Below are positions 11,628 through 21,638 of a stretch of DNA of 64,000 nt, piece by piece (the first letter of the stretch is position 1; every line of letters starts with the position of its first letter). Where the stretch lies: the NCBI GenBank assembly GCA_935421135.1, contig OW285197.1:5860850-5924849 (forward strand), in the 5' to 3' direction. The stretch comes from Bugulina stolonifera. Lineage: Eukaryota; Bryozoa; Gymnolaemata; Cheilostomatida; Bugulidae. Under the pieces are notes generated by a model. The model was not told the origin of the DNA. It ran no database searches and saw only the letters and a program-made list of their open reading frames with translations. Made by a program: the position numbers and the translations under genes.

Positions 11628-14600
11628 ATGAATGTCTCAGGATCCAGTATGACAGGGTATATGATGGCAGTGAAAAAGTTCAGTCCTTTGCTCTCTGTTT
11701 TGATCTGTATTTTCTTGAACTGGAACATGCACTTGGGTAAGTTACTAACACCAGAACAAGACAAGATTTAGTGTGGCAGATGTACATGTACATTTGTATA
11801 TAGATTTAGAGTAAATGTATTTTAGAGGAAATGCAACTGTGGGATTACACCGCCTGTCATAGAAATTAAATCATTGCAGCTTGTCAAATCATGTCTCGCT
11901 GCGCGTTGCCATTTCCAACCAGATAGAATATTGTAATGGTGCGCTAAATCGTATCTTACATCTGACACTCATTCTTGTGTGCACATAATTGTATATATCT
12001 GCTTGTACTTTACTATATGTTATTGTATATAGTTACATGATTATTACTAAGTCTTTTAATGCCGTTTATACCCATGTACAGAGGCCCGACCTCTCAGAAT
12101 CCATTGATATTCATTTTGTACATGAATTGGACCATTATAAGCAACTTTTGTAGAACCTGACCTAATTTGGGTCGGCCGTCGGGCTTCCGGTGGCCATCTT
12201 GTTGCGCAACTTCCGGACGACCACACGTCGTCTTTTCCCGACCTTACGTCGGCCGGAAGTCCTTATACTATATAAAGGGCACTGTTTTACTGTTCATTGT
12301 CTCAGTCTTCACTTGGCTTTCAATAAAGACACATCTATACTTGATACAGAGACTTTCACTTCCTTTTGTCAGGTCATTCGCTTAGCAAACCGCCTACTAG
12401 GTTGGATCACTCTCTTTCATAGTATAGTCTGAAGGTCGGACTTGGGACCAGATGGGTCGTCTCTGGTAGTATTTGGGCTACTGAGACCGCTCGATCTTTC
12501 ATGTAATGCGAAGTCCTATTACCACTCATAGGCACTTCATTTCTGGGTCGATAGTCGTCCAAGGACGACCGCACCAAATCACAGAAACCATTACATTGGT
12601 GGCAGCGGTGAGATACTAAGGTCGCACTCTTACGATACAAAGCGAAGGAAGGTGACCTCGGCCTCGGGAAACCCGACCGACCTCATTCTTCAATACTTCT
12701 ACGGCGATTAAGGACTCGGACTCGGACCCGGGAACCCTTTTACGAGAAGGTGACAAACGCTAAAGTGCACCCATTGATTCTCGTGGTTCCGCTGGATGTA
12801 GCCCGACCTACGCCGGATCTTCAATCAAAGACCGACCTCGGATCCAGAATAGATTGACGGTACTCAGTACGTCGACTAGGCCGACCCGGCCTAACAAATC
12901 AAAGAAGTTTAACTCACTACCCGACACCCTACCGACATGGACCGAATAAGGAACCTGCTTCAGCAGGTGATGTACCAAGCAGAGCAGGACCTCAAAACAC
13001 TCAGCTACAATGGACAAGAGGACGTAGAACTCTTCATAGAAGACTTCACCGCTATGGCAGAGCGTTGCAACTGGAATGACAGAGCACGCCTCATACAGCT
13101 TAGAGCCGCCCTACACGGGCCTGCACAAGAATGCGGACGACCCCGATCAGTCGAAGAGATATTCTCCCGACTGAGGGAACAGTATGGACTATCTGCCAGA
13201 GCAGCCCGCTGGAAACTGTCCACCCTGGAACAGCCAGCCCACACGTCACTCAGAGAATATGCAGCTCTCGTCCGTAGACTGATGGCGACAGCCTTTGAAG
13301 GAGCACCACCTGCGTCTTTGGACGAATGGACCACTGGGAAGTTCTGCCTCACGGTCCACGACCATGCACTACGATGGTACTATACATGGTTACAGCCCGA
13401 TGATATGGAGGAAGCACTGGAAACTGGAACAGCCTTCCTACATAACCAGGATCGCAGGACCAGCCCTCCGAAAGAACAAGAAGAGCTTCCCGCCGACCTC
13501 CTACGGAAAGCCCTACATACCCTCCTCCAGAAATGTCAAGAAACGGATGACGGACCGACGGTCACACCGGAACCCGTCCCAGTAGATGACCCCATTCCTA
13601 CTGTAGCCGACACAGACAACAAGCCAGGAGAAGGTGGACCACACCACAATGGTCGTCCACAGAGGCCGACGGACACATCAGAACCCGTCCCAGTAGATGA
13701 ACCCATTCCTACTGAGGCCAAACCCAAGGAAAGTGGGCCAAACCACAATGGTCGTCCACAGAGGCCGACGGACCCATCGGAACCGGTCCTAGTGGAAGAA
13801 CCTATACCCACTATGCCTAAAGACAAGAGTAGCCGCTCCAAAAGGAAAACCCCGTGTGTAACTAGCCAACCACGCGTCAGGCCGACGGTGTCACCCACAC
13901 CCGTCACAGTGGAAGAACCTATACCCACTAGGCCGAAACCAGGCAAGAAACGACTCCACCCAAAGCCGGACACCACAGAAGTGATCACAGATCGCCCCCC
14001 AAGGCTGAAGGGACGACTCACAAGTCCCCCTAAGTCGGACCAGACCCCACAAGGCAACCCCGACACGTCCTCAACTCAGAAGGACCAACAGGACCTGGCC
14101 ACGTCCAGACCTGACACTAATCAGCAGCTGATTCCCTCTAAAACTCAGTATACCCCGACGGACGACTCATCATGTTCAGAACTGCCAGACACTACAGTCC
14201 AAGTCCGCGGCCTTAGGATCGACACGGAGCAAACCGTGCTGGACCAAACAGAAGAGCTACCTCTGAACCTCTCGAAGAATGTTCAAGTTTCAACAGCCCG
14301 ACATGATCCGGAGGGCGCGAAGTATTGCGTAGCCGACCTCCACGACATAATCCCAACGACGGAGATACAGTCTATACTGCCAGCAGTTCAAGTACAAAGA
14401 GCGAAATGTTCTTTCACAGAATTCAGCATTGCCGAACAAGTTCAGCCGAAGATACAAATTGCCGAATTCTCGAAATCCCATGAAGCGGATAAGAAGCAAT
14501 CGAAGGCAAACATTGCCGCGTTCCCGCGCTTATTTGACGAGTCGAACAAAGAAAATGTGCCTGAGGCATTGCCTACAATTGAGCCAATTGCTCATCCCTC

Positions 14601-17600
14601 GGCTAGTATAAATACGACAACCCACAGACGAGTAGTCCTTTCTCGTCCAGCTCCTCACCAGAGCACATGTATCCCTACATGTGGCAACCTCTGTACTCTT
14701 GCTCGTGACACTGGTGAAGTTGAAGCTACCCAAAGCAGTCGTATCCTTTCTCCTTCTCGTATGGACGAGACGGCTACTCTTCCCAGTACGGACCACTCCA
14801 ATCAGCCTGTCTTCACGGTTGAAGGTAAGCAAATCTCAGTGTTACCAGTAAGGACCAAATCAGAATTAGAGGTACAATCCACACCTGTGGGACTGTCAGG
14901 CATGAATTCTCTCTCCCTCCCCACTTGGCATAGACCAGTCGGGACAGAGGAGGATTCCCCTGAACATTTCCACAGGAAAGAACATGAGTTAGAAGGTGGA
15001 GGATACACATCAAATGAATTGTGTGTTGTAGACGCATCTCCTCTACGGAAGACGCTCACGCCAGACGGCACGCCTCCACCTACTCCACCTCCTGTTACCT
15101 CTGTCCTAAAGCTAGCTACAATTAAGCTGCACAAACTCACTGACAAGCTGCCCATAGAGTCGTCCCAGCATTCCGGAGCCACTAAGCCGTGGATTAGCAC
15201 CTTCACCCAGCAGGCCCGAGACGACTTGGCCAGAAGGAGTCAACCTAACCTCAAATGTGCAAAGTGTGGCTTCTCCGGCACCCTCAAGAGACTGAATATA
15301 CACATCTGGCAACATTTCGCCCGCTTCTACTGTCGCTGCGGACGCAGCTCAGTTAGCCGTGATGCGCTAGGCCATCACTTCAGTCGGAGATCCAGTATTT
15401 GTGGGAAACGTCTCTTCCTCACAGACGGGCCCAGCTATGCGGCCCTCATGGAATGGTGGGGCGTAAAGAATCCCCCATCATTTCTACCATGTCGTCCTAC
15501 CATGGACGGACAGTCGGGAACAAACAAGCCAGTCTACCTGCCTAGTACCTCATCCGCAAGGAAGCGACCTCCTAAAAGACAGCACAGTCCTTCCCCATCT
15601 CCAGAGCGGACACCCGACTCCGCACTCTCTGATGCTACCTCCTCCTCTTCCTCGTCGCCTACCACTTCTGCTGGACCTTCTCCCTGGCGACCCCCTGCTA
15701 GTACCTCCGCTGTAAGTGTCGCCTCCCCTGGCCGACGCGGACGTCTACCCTCTTGGAAGACAAGGCCTGCTCCAAGGAAGAGTATGCCTGCTACCCAGCC
15801 GGGCACCTTATACGAAGGCTCTCCACCCAAGGTCTCATGTGCAGCTTCTCCTGTTCTGCTAATCGAACCACTGCAGTCTAGGCCAACACTAGAGGTCTCG
15901 CCACACTGCTCTCCACATGTACCTGCCAGGAACCTACTCCGAGCTCCTCCAGACTCTCCTGCCGTCCAGTCCCCACCTCCTGCATCTCCTGTATTGACCC
16001 AGCCAAATGCCACATGTCCTGCATCTCCGGATCCGTCACTCATGCCCTCACAGCAGCTTGCTGACCTCAAGCTACGGATCCACTACCTTGCCAGCCGCCA
16101 ACAGGTGAGGGACACTATACGCCAGCACCTGGGACCCCTCTATGCTCGAGAAATAGCTCTTCGCGAACTAGCCAACCAGCATCTAGACCACCCCCAGCAA
16201 CTCCAGCTAGTACAAGCAGATTTGGATATAGTCTCCAGAGAATCTACACTATACCGTACCCTTCTTAACTTGACACTAGAGACACCCATGACCTAGTGTG
16301 AGGGGGCTATGTAATGGTGCGCTAAATCGTATCTTACATCTGACACTCATTCTTGTGTGCACATAATTGTATATATCTGCTTGTACTTTACTATATGTTA
16401 TTGTATATAGTTACATGATTATTAGTAAGTCTTCTAATGCCTTTTATACCCATGTACAGAGGCCCGACCTCTCAGAATCCATTGATATTCATTTTGTACA
16501 TGAATTGGACCATTATAAGCAACTTTTGTAGAACCTGACCTATTTTGGGTCGGCCGTCGGGCTTCCGGCGGCCATCTTGTTGCGCAACTTCCGGACGACC
16601 ACACGTCGTCTTTTCCCGACCTTACGTCGGCCGGAAGTCCTTATACTGTATAAAGGGCACTGTTTTACTGTTCATTGTCTCAGTCTTCCCTTGGCTTTCA
16701 ATAAAGACACATCTATACTTGATACAGAGACTTTCACTTCCTTTTGTCAGGTCATTCACTTAGCGAACCGCCTACTAGGTCGGATCACTCTCTTTCATAG
16801 TATAGTCTGAAGGTCGGACTTGGGACCAGATGAGTCGTCTCTGGTAGTATTTGGGCTACTGAGACCGCTCGGTCTTTCATGTAATGCGAAGTCCTATTAC
16901 CACTCATAGGCACTTCATTTCTGGGTCGATAGTCGTCCAAGGACGACTGCACCAAATCACAGAAACCATTACAATATTAACATAGGTACACCCATAAAAT
17001 TAATATGGAGTTAGTTAAATAATATTAAAACAGCTATGAGCAATTTTTAGCACTGAAATATTTTATATGACATTGTTGGACATGAAACATACAATCAGAT
17101 GCATCCAGTGTTCAAAGTGGAACAAATGAGTTGGGTATACAGTGCATGCAATCTTACAGATTTTAGTATTGTATAATAGCTATCCACCAAGAAATTAGTG
17201 AATTACTAGAATAAAAATTGATGCGCTGGTGAGATTCTGACTTAAGTCCCTATGAATGATACATGTAGTCAAGCACTCTACCGCTACACTATCACGTCCA
17301 CAGCAACTGTAAGGGGAAAACTAGCTATTACAATAAGGGTGCTTGCCTGCTGGCCGTAAAACCAATAAAGTTGAGATGGGTACACACCGCATACTCCCGT
17401 ATAACCACACTTCTAACACTAGGCGCATCACAGCTGTACTTTTAAATTTTGTGTACGGGAATTTCCTTACCCTACTACTACCTGCAACGAACCTCGGCTA
17501 CTAGAGAATTTTGTGCTTCATCAAAGCTTGTCACCGCTGCTCAAAATTTAGCATTCTCCTTTTCACTGAGCAGGCTATAGGTCAATTAGCCCACAAACTT

Positions 17601-20106
17601 TGAGCTCTGTAGAATCAGTGGCCAATGTAAGATTGCTACTAGTTACTAGTAATATCATTTTGTTTATAGGCTATCATGAGACAGCTATAATAGATTCAAT
17701 AACTGATTGGTTATTTTTATGTACTACTCTAAATATTTTAGCTAATGGAAGTATACCTTACCTCCGGTGTATGGGATCAGATACAGACTACTTTGAACAT
17801 ATCGAAGAAGATATATGGTGGATTCTTTATCCAAGTGCTGACATGAATTTTGGTTTTTGCAAAACTCCCTGCTATGATGAAGGTAGGTGTTCAAATAACT
17901 AGATTTGAGTGCAAGTCGTAGTGTTGAATTGACTTGCTGAGCAAAGTCAAGCCATAATTCACCTTTAATTCCGATTTACCTATGCACATGCTGACTTGAC
18001 TTGAACTTGCATATACCAATGTGAATAGATATTATGTAAATTTAACTTGGAGTGGTGAATGGCTTGTGACTGTGACTTGTGAGCTACGGTTTAAATAATA
18101 TAATTTTTTGGAGGTATCTCTCATCTGACTTGCAGTTTGACTTGATTTTGATGTCAGACTTGCACTGCAGAGTGACTTGACGTGAAATTTCTCCCAAACT
18201 TTAGAAATGACTTGTCTTGCTAACTTCCAGTCTGACGTGGACCCAACTCCGCAAATAACCCATTTTCAAAATAATAACACAGTAGATTGCATGCACGTCA
18301 AGTGAGACTAGCAAAAATTGTTATAGTCTCCGAGTTAATTCCAGACTAACTCCTCGTCCCAAATTGTCTGAACACAGCGACCTTGAATGCTTGCTGCTTA
18401 ATTCTGATACAAATTTTTATATTAATAGTTTGTAGTTGCAAGCATACATTCTGATTATATCGGATGTTTCCAAGATAATCTCTTTAAGCCGTTACTTCCT
18501 GGTGCGGGCATAGCAGCAAGTAAAGAAATTACCGTGGAAAGGGGTGCAATTCACTGCTTCCAGAATGGTATGTCCTTCCTATTACGCTATGGATACTTTC
18601 GGCAATCTGATGCATCACCTGAAATATTAGGGTGATGTGAAGGTGTTCGCAGCTTCAGATTATCTTTAATAAAACAATAAAAAATAATAATAAAAGTATT
18701 CACGTATCACTGTCTTTTTGATTTGAGAGAACTACTCATCACCACGGATATTATTATTATTTTATTGGATAGAATACGGTGGAATATTGTGATGCATCAT
18801 GATCACTGTTCGGCAGTGAAGTTATAAATTTGTCGGCTGTGGCTTGATTCTTGATGTGATGTGATGATGATACTAGCCCTCATTTTACCTGATTGCTAAA
18901 ATTTTGTGCTGCAAGGAATGATCTTGGGCATAATACATGTATATATAACTCTGGCTTCTCATGACTCCAGTGTAGATTTATTAAGCAACAAGTACTACAA
19001 GTACCTAGTACCTATTCTCTACATAAATGAAAGGTTTTGTACATCTTTGGACTTATTTGAACTTGGATAGTAGTATTTATGAGTGATAAGTGGGTGCAAT
19101 ACTACCGAACTAGTTCAAATTCACCTTTTGAGGCATAACAGTAAGCTATGCTGAGAGAACTACAGGCTGTTGCATTAAATGCAATCATATTTTTCCAATT
19201 TCATTACTTCAGGCTATGAACTAGCTGGTGTTGAGCATGGAAACATGTGCTTTTGTGGAGATGCTGTGGATCTAGAGAGGTCAAAGTCTACAGCTAGAGC
19301 ACCTGAGGAGTGCAATATGACATGCGTTGGAAACAGTCGTCAGAAATGTGGAGGTGCCTTGAGACTGTCAGTTCACCGAATTGCACTCGGTAAGTTATTA
19401 AGTTGTGTTCGATGTGCAAAACTAGCACTGTGTGACTGCAAAGCAAAATAACATGTACTACACCATTCACTGCGCCTGAAAAATGCTTGTCTGCCGACTT
19501 CATAATAGTGACCATGTTCTCCACAGCTCTACAATCTGGATGAATTCTGACAAATTTTCTATAATGTGCAAGTCCAAAAAGTCTTTTATGATTACATTAA
19601 CAATATACTGTGAAAGCAGAACCGTATTTCAAAGAAGGGTCACACAACTCCGATTTAACACAGTATTTTATACATATAAGTCATAGCTATGCCGCTAGAT
19701 ACAGAATGATGTACAATAATCATGCATAATAATATGCATACAAATAATTTATACATGTAGTTGAGAAAATACTATTTCGGTCAAAGACTTTTGTGCAATA
19801 CTTGCCAATCTTTAACAGCTAAGCTTCCCCAAGTCACAAAATTATTGACAGAGAATTTATTTTCTAGATTCTCAACAGAATGTGGAGATGACTCTCAATG
19901 GTACATCTACTCAGTACAGCATTATCTCTACTGTTCATGCAGCTACTTCCATTCGATGTGCTTCGTTCTGTACCTTTGAACTCCTCTGCGCTGCTTACCA
20001 CTATGCTGGCAAGTCATGTGACTTGTTCAGAGTAAACTGTACCTCTGACGTCACATACAATGAACTCTACATACGAGGTGATAGATACCCATGTCTGCAT
20101 TGTTAG
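11628..20106 (+). CDS. Secreted WSC + PAN/apple-like protein, paralogue A
   Basis: Five exons with phase-1 GT..AG junctions: 11628-11736, 17742-17882, 18436-18567, 19213-19389 and 19868-20106, giving 265 aa. Exon 1 encodes a hydrophobic signal peptide (SPLLSVLICIFLNW). The ATG at 11628 has an in-frame stop just upstream; in-frame ATGs at 11649, 11661 and 11664 are alternatives. Exon 2 resembles the first half of a WSC domain. Exons 3-4 form a full WSC domain (YIGCF, then CFCG, then CNMTC-GN-CGG). Exon 5 has the spaced cysteines of a PAN/apple-like domain and ends at TAG. WSC and PAN domains bind carbohydrate or protein outside cells, so an extracellular recognition role is inferred. Oddities: the second WSC cysteine is Gly (ERGAIHCF versus ERCAIYCF in B), and a retroelement occupies intron 1. 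An AATAAA lies at 20719. Confidence 0.85.
11932..12595 (+). repeat. 5' LTR
   Basis: 664 bp, TGTAATGGT..ACCATTACA. It contains a TATA box (TATATAAA, 12269-12276) and a poly(A) signal (AATAAA, 12322-12327), giving a plausible U3-R-U5 layout with a short R. The region before the TATA box is GC-richer and carries CGTC/GACG motifs. Confidence 0.9.
12269..12327 (+). promoter_or_regulatory. LTR core promoter and poly(A) signal
   Basis: TATATAAA at 12269-12276 is followed 45 bp later by AATAAA at 12322-12327. In the 3' LTR the first box reads TGTATAAA while the AATAAA is unchanged, so the 3' copy can still end transcripts, including those of the host gene if it is used. Confidence 0.6.
12597..12612 (+). 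other. Primer-binding site
   Basis: TGGTGGCAGCGGTGAG begins one base after the 5' LTR. The TGG start is the complement of a tRNA 3' CCA end, as expected for minus-strand priming. The tRNA species was not identified. Confidence 0.65.
12937..16296 (+). CDS. Gag-like polyprotein with proline-rich repeats and zinc-type domain
   Basis: Single 1119-aa ORF filling the LTR element. Residues 1 to about 180 resemble a retrotransposon Gag capsid region (YNGQEDVELFIEDF, AERCNW, LRAALHGPAQ). About residues 205-335 hold four copies of an EPVPVD-[DE]-PIPT motif at roughly 100-130 bp spacing, in a long Pro/Ser/Thr-rich disordered stretch. Residues 774-830 form a cysteine/histidine module: C774, C777, H789, H793, C799, C801, then H813/H814, C822 and FLTD at 827-830. 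This differs from the usual CCHC knuckle and matches the module in the gene at 32802-36508. A second Pro/Ser-rich region and a helical C-terminus (about 1050-1119) follow. Codon use is GC-richer than the flanking DNA. The intact frame suggests recent selection or recent insertion. There are no enzyme domains. Confidence 0.85.
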   Translation: MDRIRNLLQQVMYQAEQDLKTLSYNGQEDVELFIEDFTAMAERCNWNDRARLIQLRAALHGPAQECGRPRSVEEIFSRLREQYGLSARAARWKLSTLEQPAHTSLREYAALVRRLMATAFEGAPPASLDEWTTGKFCLTVHDHALRWYYTWLQPDDMEEALETGTAFLHNQDRRTSPPKEQEELPADLLRKALHTLLQKCQETDDGPTVTPEPVPVDDPIPTVADTDNKPGEGGPHHNGRPQRPTDTSEPVPVDEPIPTEAKPKESGPNHNGRPQRPTDPSEPVLVEEPIPTMPKDKSSRSKRKTPCVTSQPRVRPTVSPTPVTVEEPIPTRPKPGKKRLHPKPDTTEVITDRPPRLKGRLTSPPKSDQTPQGNPDTSSTQKDQQDLATSRPDTNQQLIPSKTQYTPTDDSSCSELPDTTVQVRGLRIDTEQTVLDQTEELPLNLSKNVQVSTARHDPEGAKYCVADLHDIIPTTEIQSILPAVQVQRAKCSFTEFSIAEQVQPKIQIAEFSKSHEADKKQSKANIAAFPRLFDESNKENVPEALPTIEPIAHPSASINTTTHRRVVLSRPAPHQSTCIPTCGNLCTLARDTGEVEATQSSRILSPSRMDETATLPSTDHSNQPVFTVEGKQISVLPVRTKSELEVQSTPVGLSGMNSLSLPTWHRPVGTEEDSPEHFHRKEHELEGGGYTSNELCVVDASPLRKTLTPDGTPPPTPPPVTSVLKLATIKLHKLTDKLPIESSQHSGATKPWISTFTQQARDDLARRSQPNLKCAKCGFSGTLKRLNIHIWQHFARFYCRCGRSSVSRDALGHHFSRRSSICGKRLFLTDGPSYAALMEWWGVKNPPSFLPCRPTMDGQSGTNKPVYLPSTSSARKRPPKRQHSPSPSPERTPDSALSDATSSSSSSPTTSAGPSPWRPPASTSAVSVASPGRRGRLPSWKTRPAPRKSMPATQPGTLYEGSPPKVSCAASPVLLIEPLQSRPTLEVSPHCSPHVPARNLLRAPPDSPAVQSPPPASPVLTQPNATCPASPDPSLMPSQQLADLKLRIHYLASRQQVRDTIRQHLGPLYAREIALRELANQHLDHPQQLQLVQADLDIVSRESTLYRTLLNLTLETPMT
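16297..16309 (+). other. Polypurine tract
   Basis: TGTGAGGGGGCTA lies between the ORF stop and the 3' LTR, where plus-strand priming is expected. Confidence 0.65.
16310..16973 (+). repeat. 3' LTR
   Basis: 664 bp, the same length as the 5' LTR with about 13 substitutions and no indels by eye. Most differences are transitions spread along the LTR. Confidence 0.9.
17150..17460 (-). repeat. Interspersed repeat with tRNA-like segment (copy 1)
   Basis: The reverse complement shares long blocks with 38715-38960: GAAGTGTGGTTATACG, then TGTACCCATCTCAA, a CAGCAGG block, GGTAGAGTGC and TCATTCATAG. The GTAGCGGTAGAGTG part resembles a tRNA A box, but the B box is weak. This is probably an old SINE. The copy lies in intron 1 of WSC gene A, downstream of the retroelement. 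Confidence 0.55.
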
Positions 20107-21638
20107 ACTATGATGAGCCTGCTTCCCATTGTCGAGCTACAGTGTTTACAATGTCGTGCTTTCAAGATAATTTTGTTGATCGCTGATTCTATGTTTTCAT
20201 AGTTGGTGTTTTCATAGTTGGTGTTTTCATAGTTGGTGTTTTAATGGTTGATTTCCGCATCTCTACAACTTTCCTAAACAGTGAGCTACACTGTAACTTC
20301 ACAGTACTCTCGCTGGCCAAGGTCACAAGACTGTACTGGGAAGGTTAATGGGGCTGAAAGGCTATCTCAATTAGTCGAAGGCTTAACTAACAGCATTTTT
20401 TTATCATGTGGTGTTTTCAAAACTTTAGATTGATAATTGTTCAAGCACTCTTTACTGTCAGAGGCTGCTAAATTATAACATAATATTTCCACATTTATAA
20501 TATTATGGTAATGCATTCTAATACTAACATACATGTACAATTTTATTGTGCTATGTAAGTTTTCCTTGTTTGATTTTTTTAAACAATTCTCTAGTGAAAA
20601 TGTTTTGTAGATTATTTGATGCTAAATGCTAGAATGAGAAAAGTTGTTGAGTCACACTATTTATTGCTGAACGCTGCATTTTCTTATAGTTACTACATTT
20701 AGGTGTCAATTATACCGAATAAATATCAGTTGGATATTGTAAATATGGGTGCTCTATTAAATATGTTTATAAGTTCATAATAATTACTCAGTTCAGTAAA
20801 TTACGCAGAAGTAAGTTGTAATATGTAAACTATAAAAAGCTGGGTAAGCCAAAACTAAAGCAGAACATTTACGCCCCATGCTCTGAGTTCAGCATAATAT
20901 TGTTACAAATATTATAATGATCTATCAGCTGGTTGGAATGCCTAAACTTCATTTCTGTTTTACTGGCTACGTCCATGTAAGATATACATGTACATGTATA
21001 AGTTTGATTGGGCTGACAATTTCATTAAAAAGACCATTATTACGCATACATGTGCATAGTATAGCATTATAAACTGCGTCCCATCGCAATTGTCTACATG
21101 CATATTCTATCACTGTTGATCTATTGATAGCCTGTGGAAATTGAAAACCAACCAAGTTTTCCTCTATGAGCATAAGAAAAGTGTCCAGTTTGTTCCGACT
21201 AGATGAAGAAAAGCTGATTATTGTTTTTGATCTGCAGTTGAAAGGGATCTACAAAAAGAACTCACAGCTTTCTTTAGGTTTTACTTAGAAGTTTGTGTTT
21301 GTCCACAATTATTATAAATTATTATAGCATCTGACAATTTGTAATATCAAAGTTAGTAAATCTCTGCAGCTCTAATCAATATTCTAATTTCACTCTAAGT
21401 ACCCTATCTCCAGTATTAGTGGACATTAATCAATAGCAAAATTAATGATAGTCTGCTGTAATAATCTACTTTTCCAATTTTGCTTTTTATGATCTTTAAA
21501 ATAACCACTCTAGCTTCACTAGCCTCTATTTCAATAGAAATAGGAAACATAACTAAATGTCAATATTACCATCTTCACTGGCTCTATTGAATTAGCAATG
21601 CAAAGCTCCAATAAAACTGCATGCATGCAGCTAGATTT
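20107..21638. other. Intergenic between WSC genes A and B
   Basis: It contains three copies of a 15-bp repeat (GTTGGTGTTTTCATA) at about 20200-20245 and AATAAA at 20719, the likely poly(A) signal of gene A. No further gene was seen. Confidence 0.5.

Larger units (their letters stand above)
11932..16973 (+). mobile_element. Complete non-autonomous LTR retroelement (gag-zinc type)
   Basis: The 5,042-bp element has 664-bp LTRs starting TGTAATGGT and ending ACCATTACA, a primer-binding site next to the 5' LTR, a purine tract before the 3' LTR and one long ORF. I count about 13 differences between the LTRs, so they are about 98% identical and the insertion is fairly young. No protease, reverse transcriptase, RNase H or integrase signature is present in any frame between the LTRs, so copying must depend on enzymes supplied in trans. 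The element sits in sense orientation within intron 1 of WSC gene A. The TGTAATG..CATTACA ends and short duplication suggest Ty3/Gypsy-type parentage. Confidence 0.9.
11928..16977. other. Target-site duplication ATAT around the LTR element
   Basis: ATAT at 11928-11931 and 16974-16977 directly flanks the two LTR ends. Four-base duplications are usual for Ty3/Gypsy-type integration. The AT-rich site makes the exact length uncertain. Confidence 0.6.

Noticed and set aside
13005..16070. Antisense ORFs inside the gag fusion gene
   Set aside because: They are shadows of the GC-richer coding strand and show no domains or splice structure.
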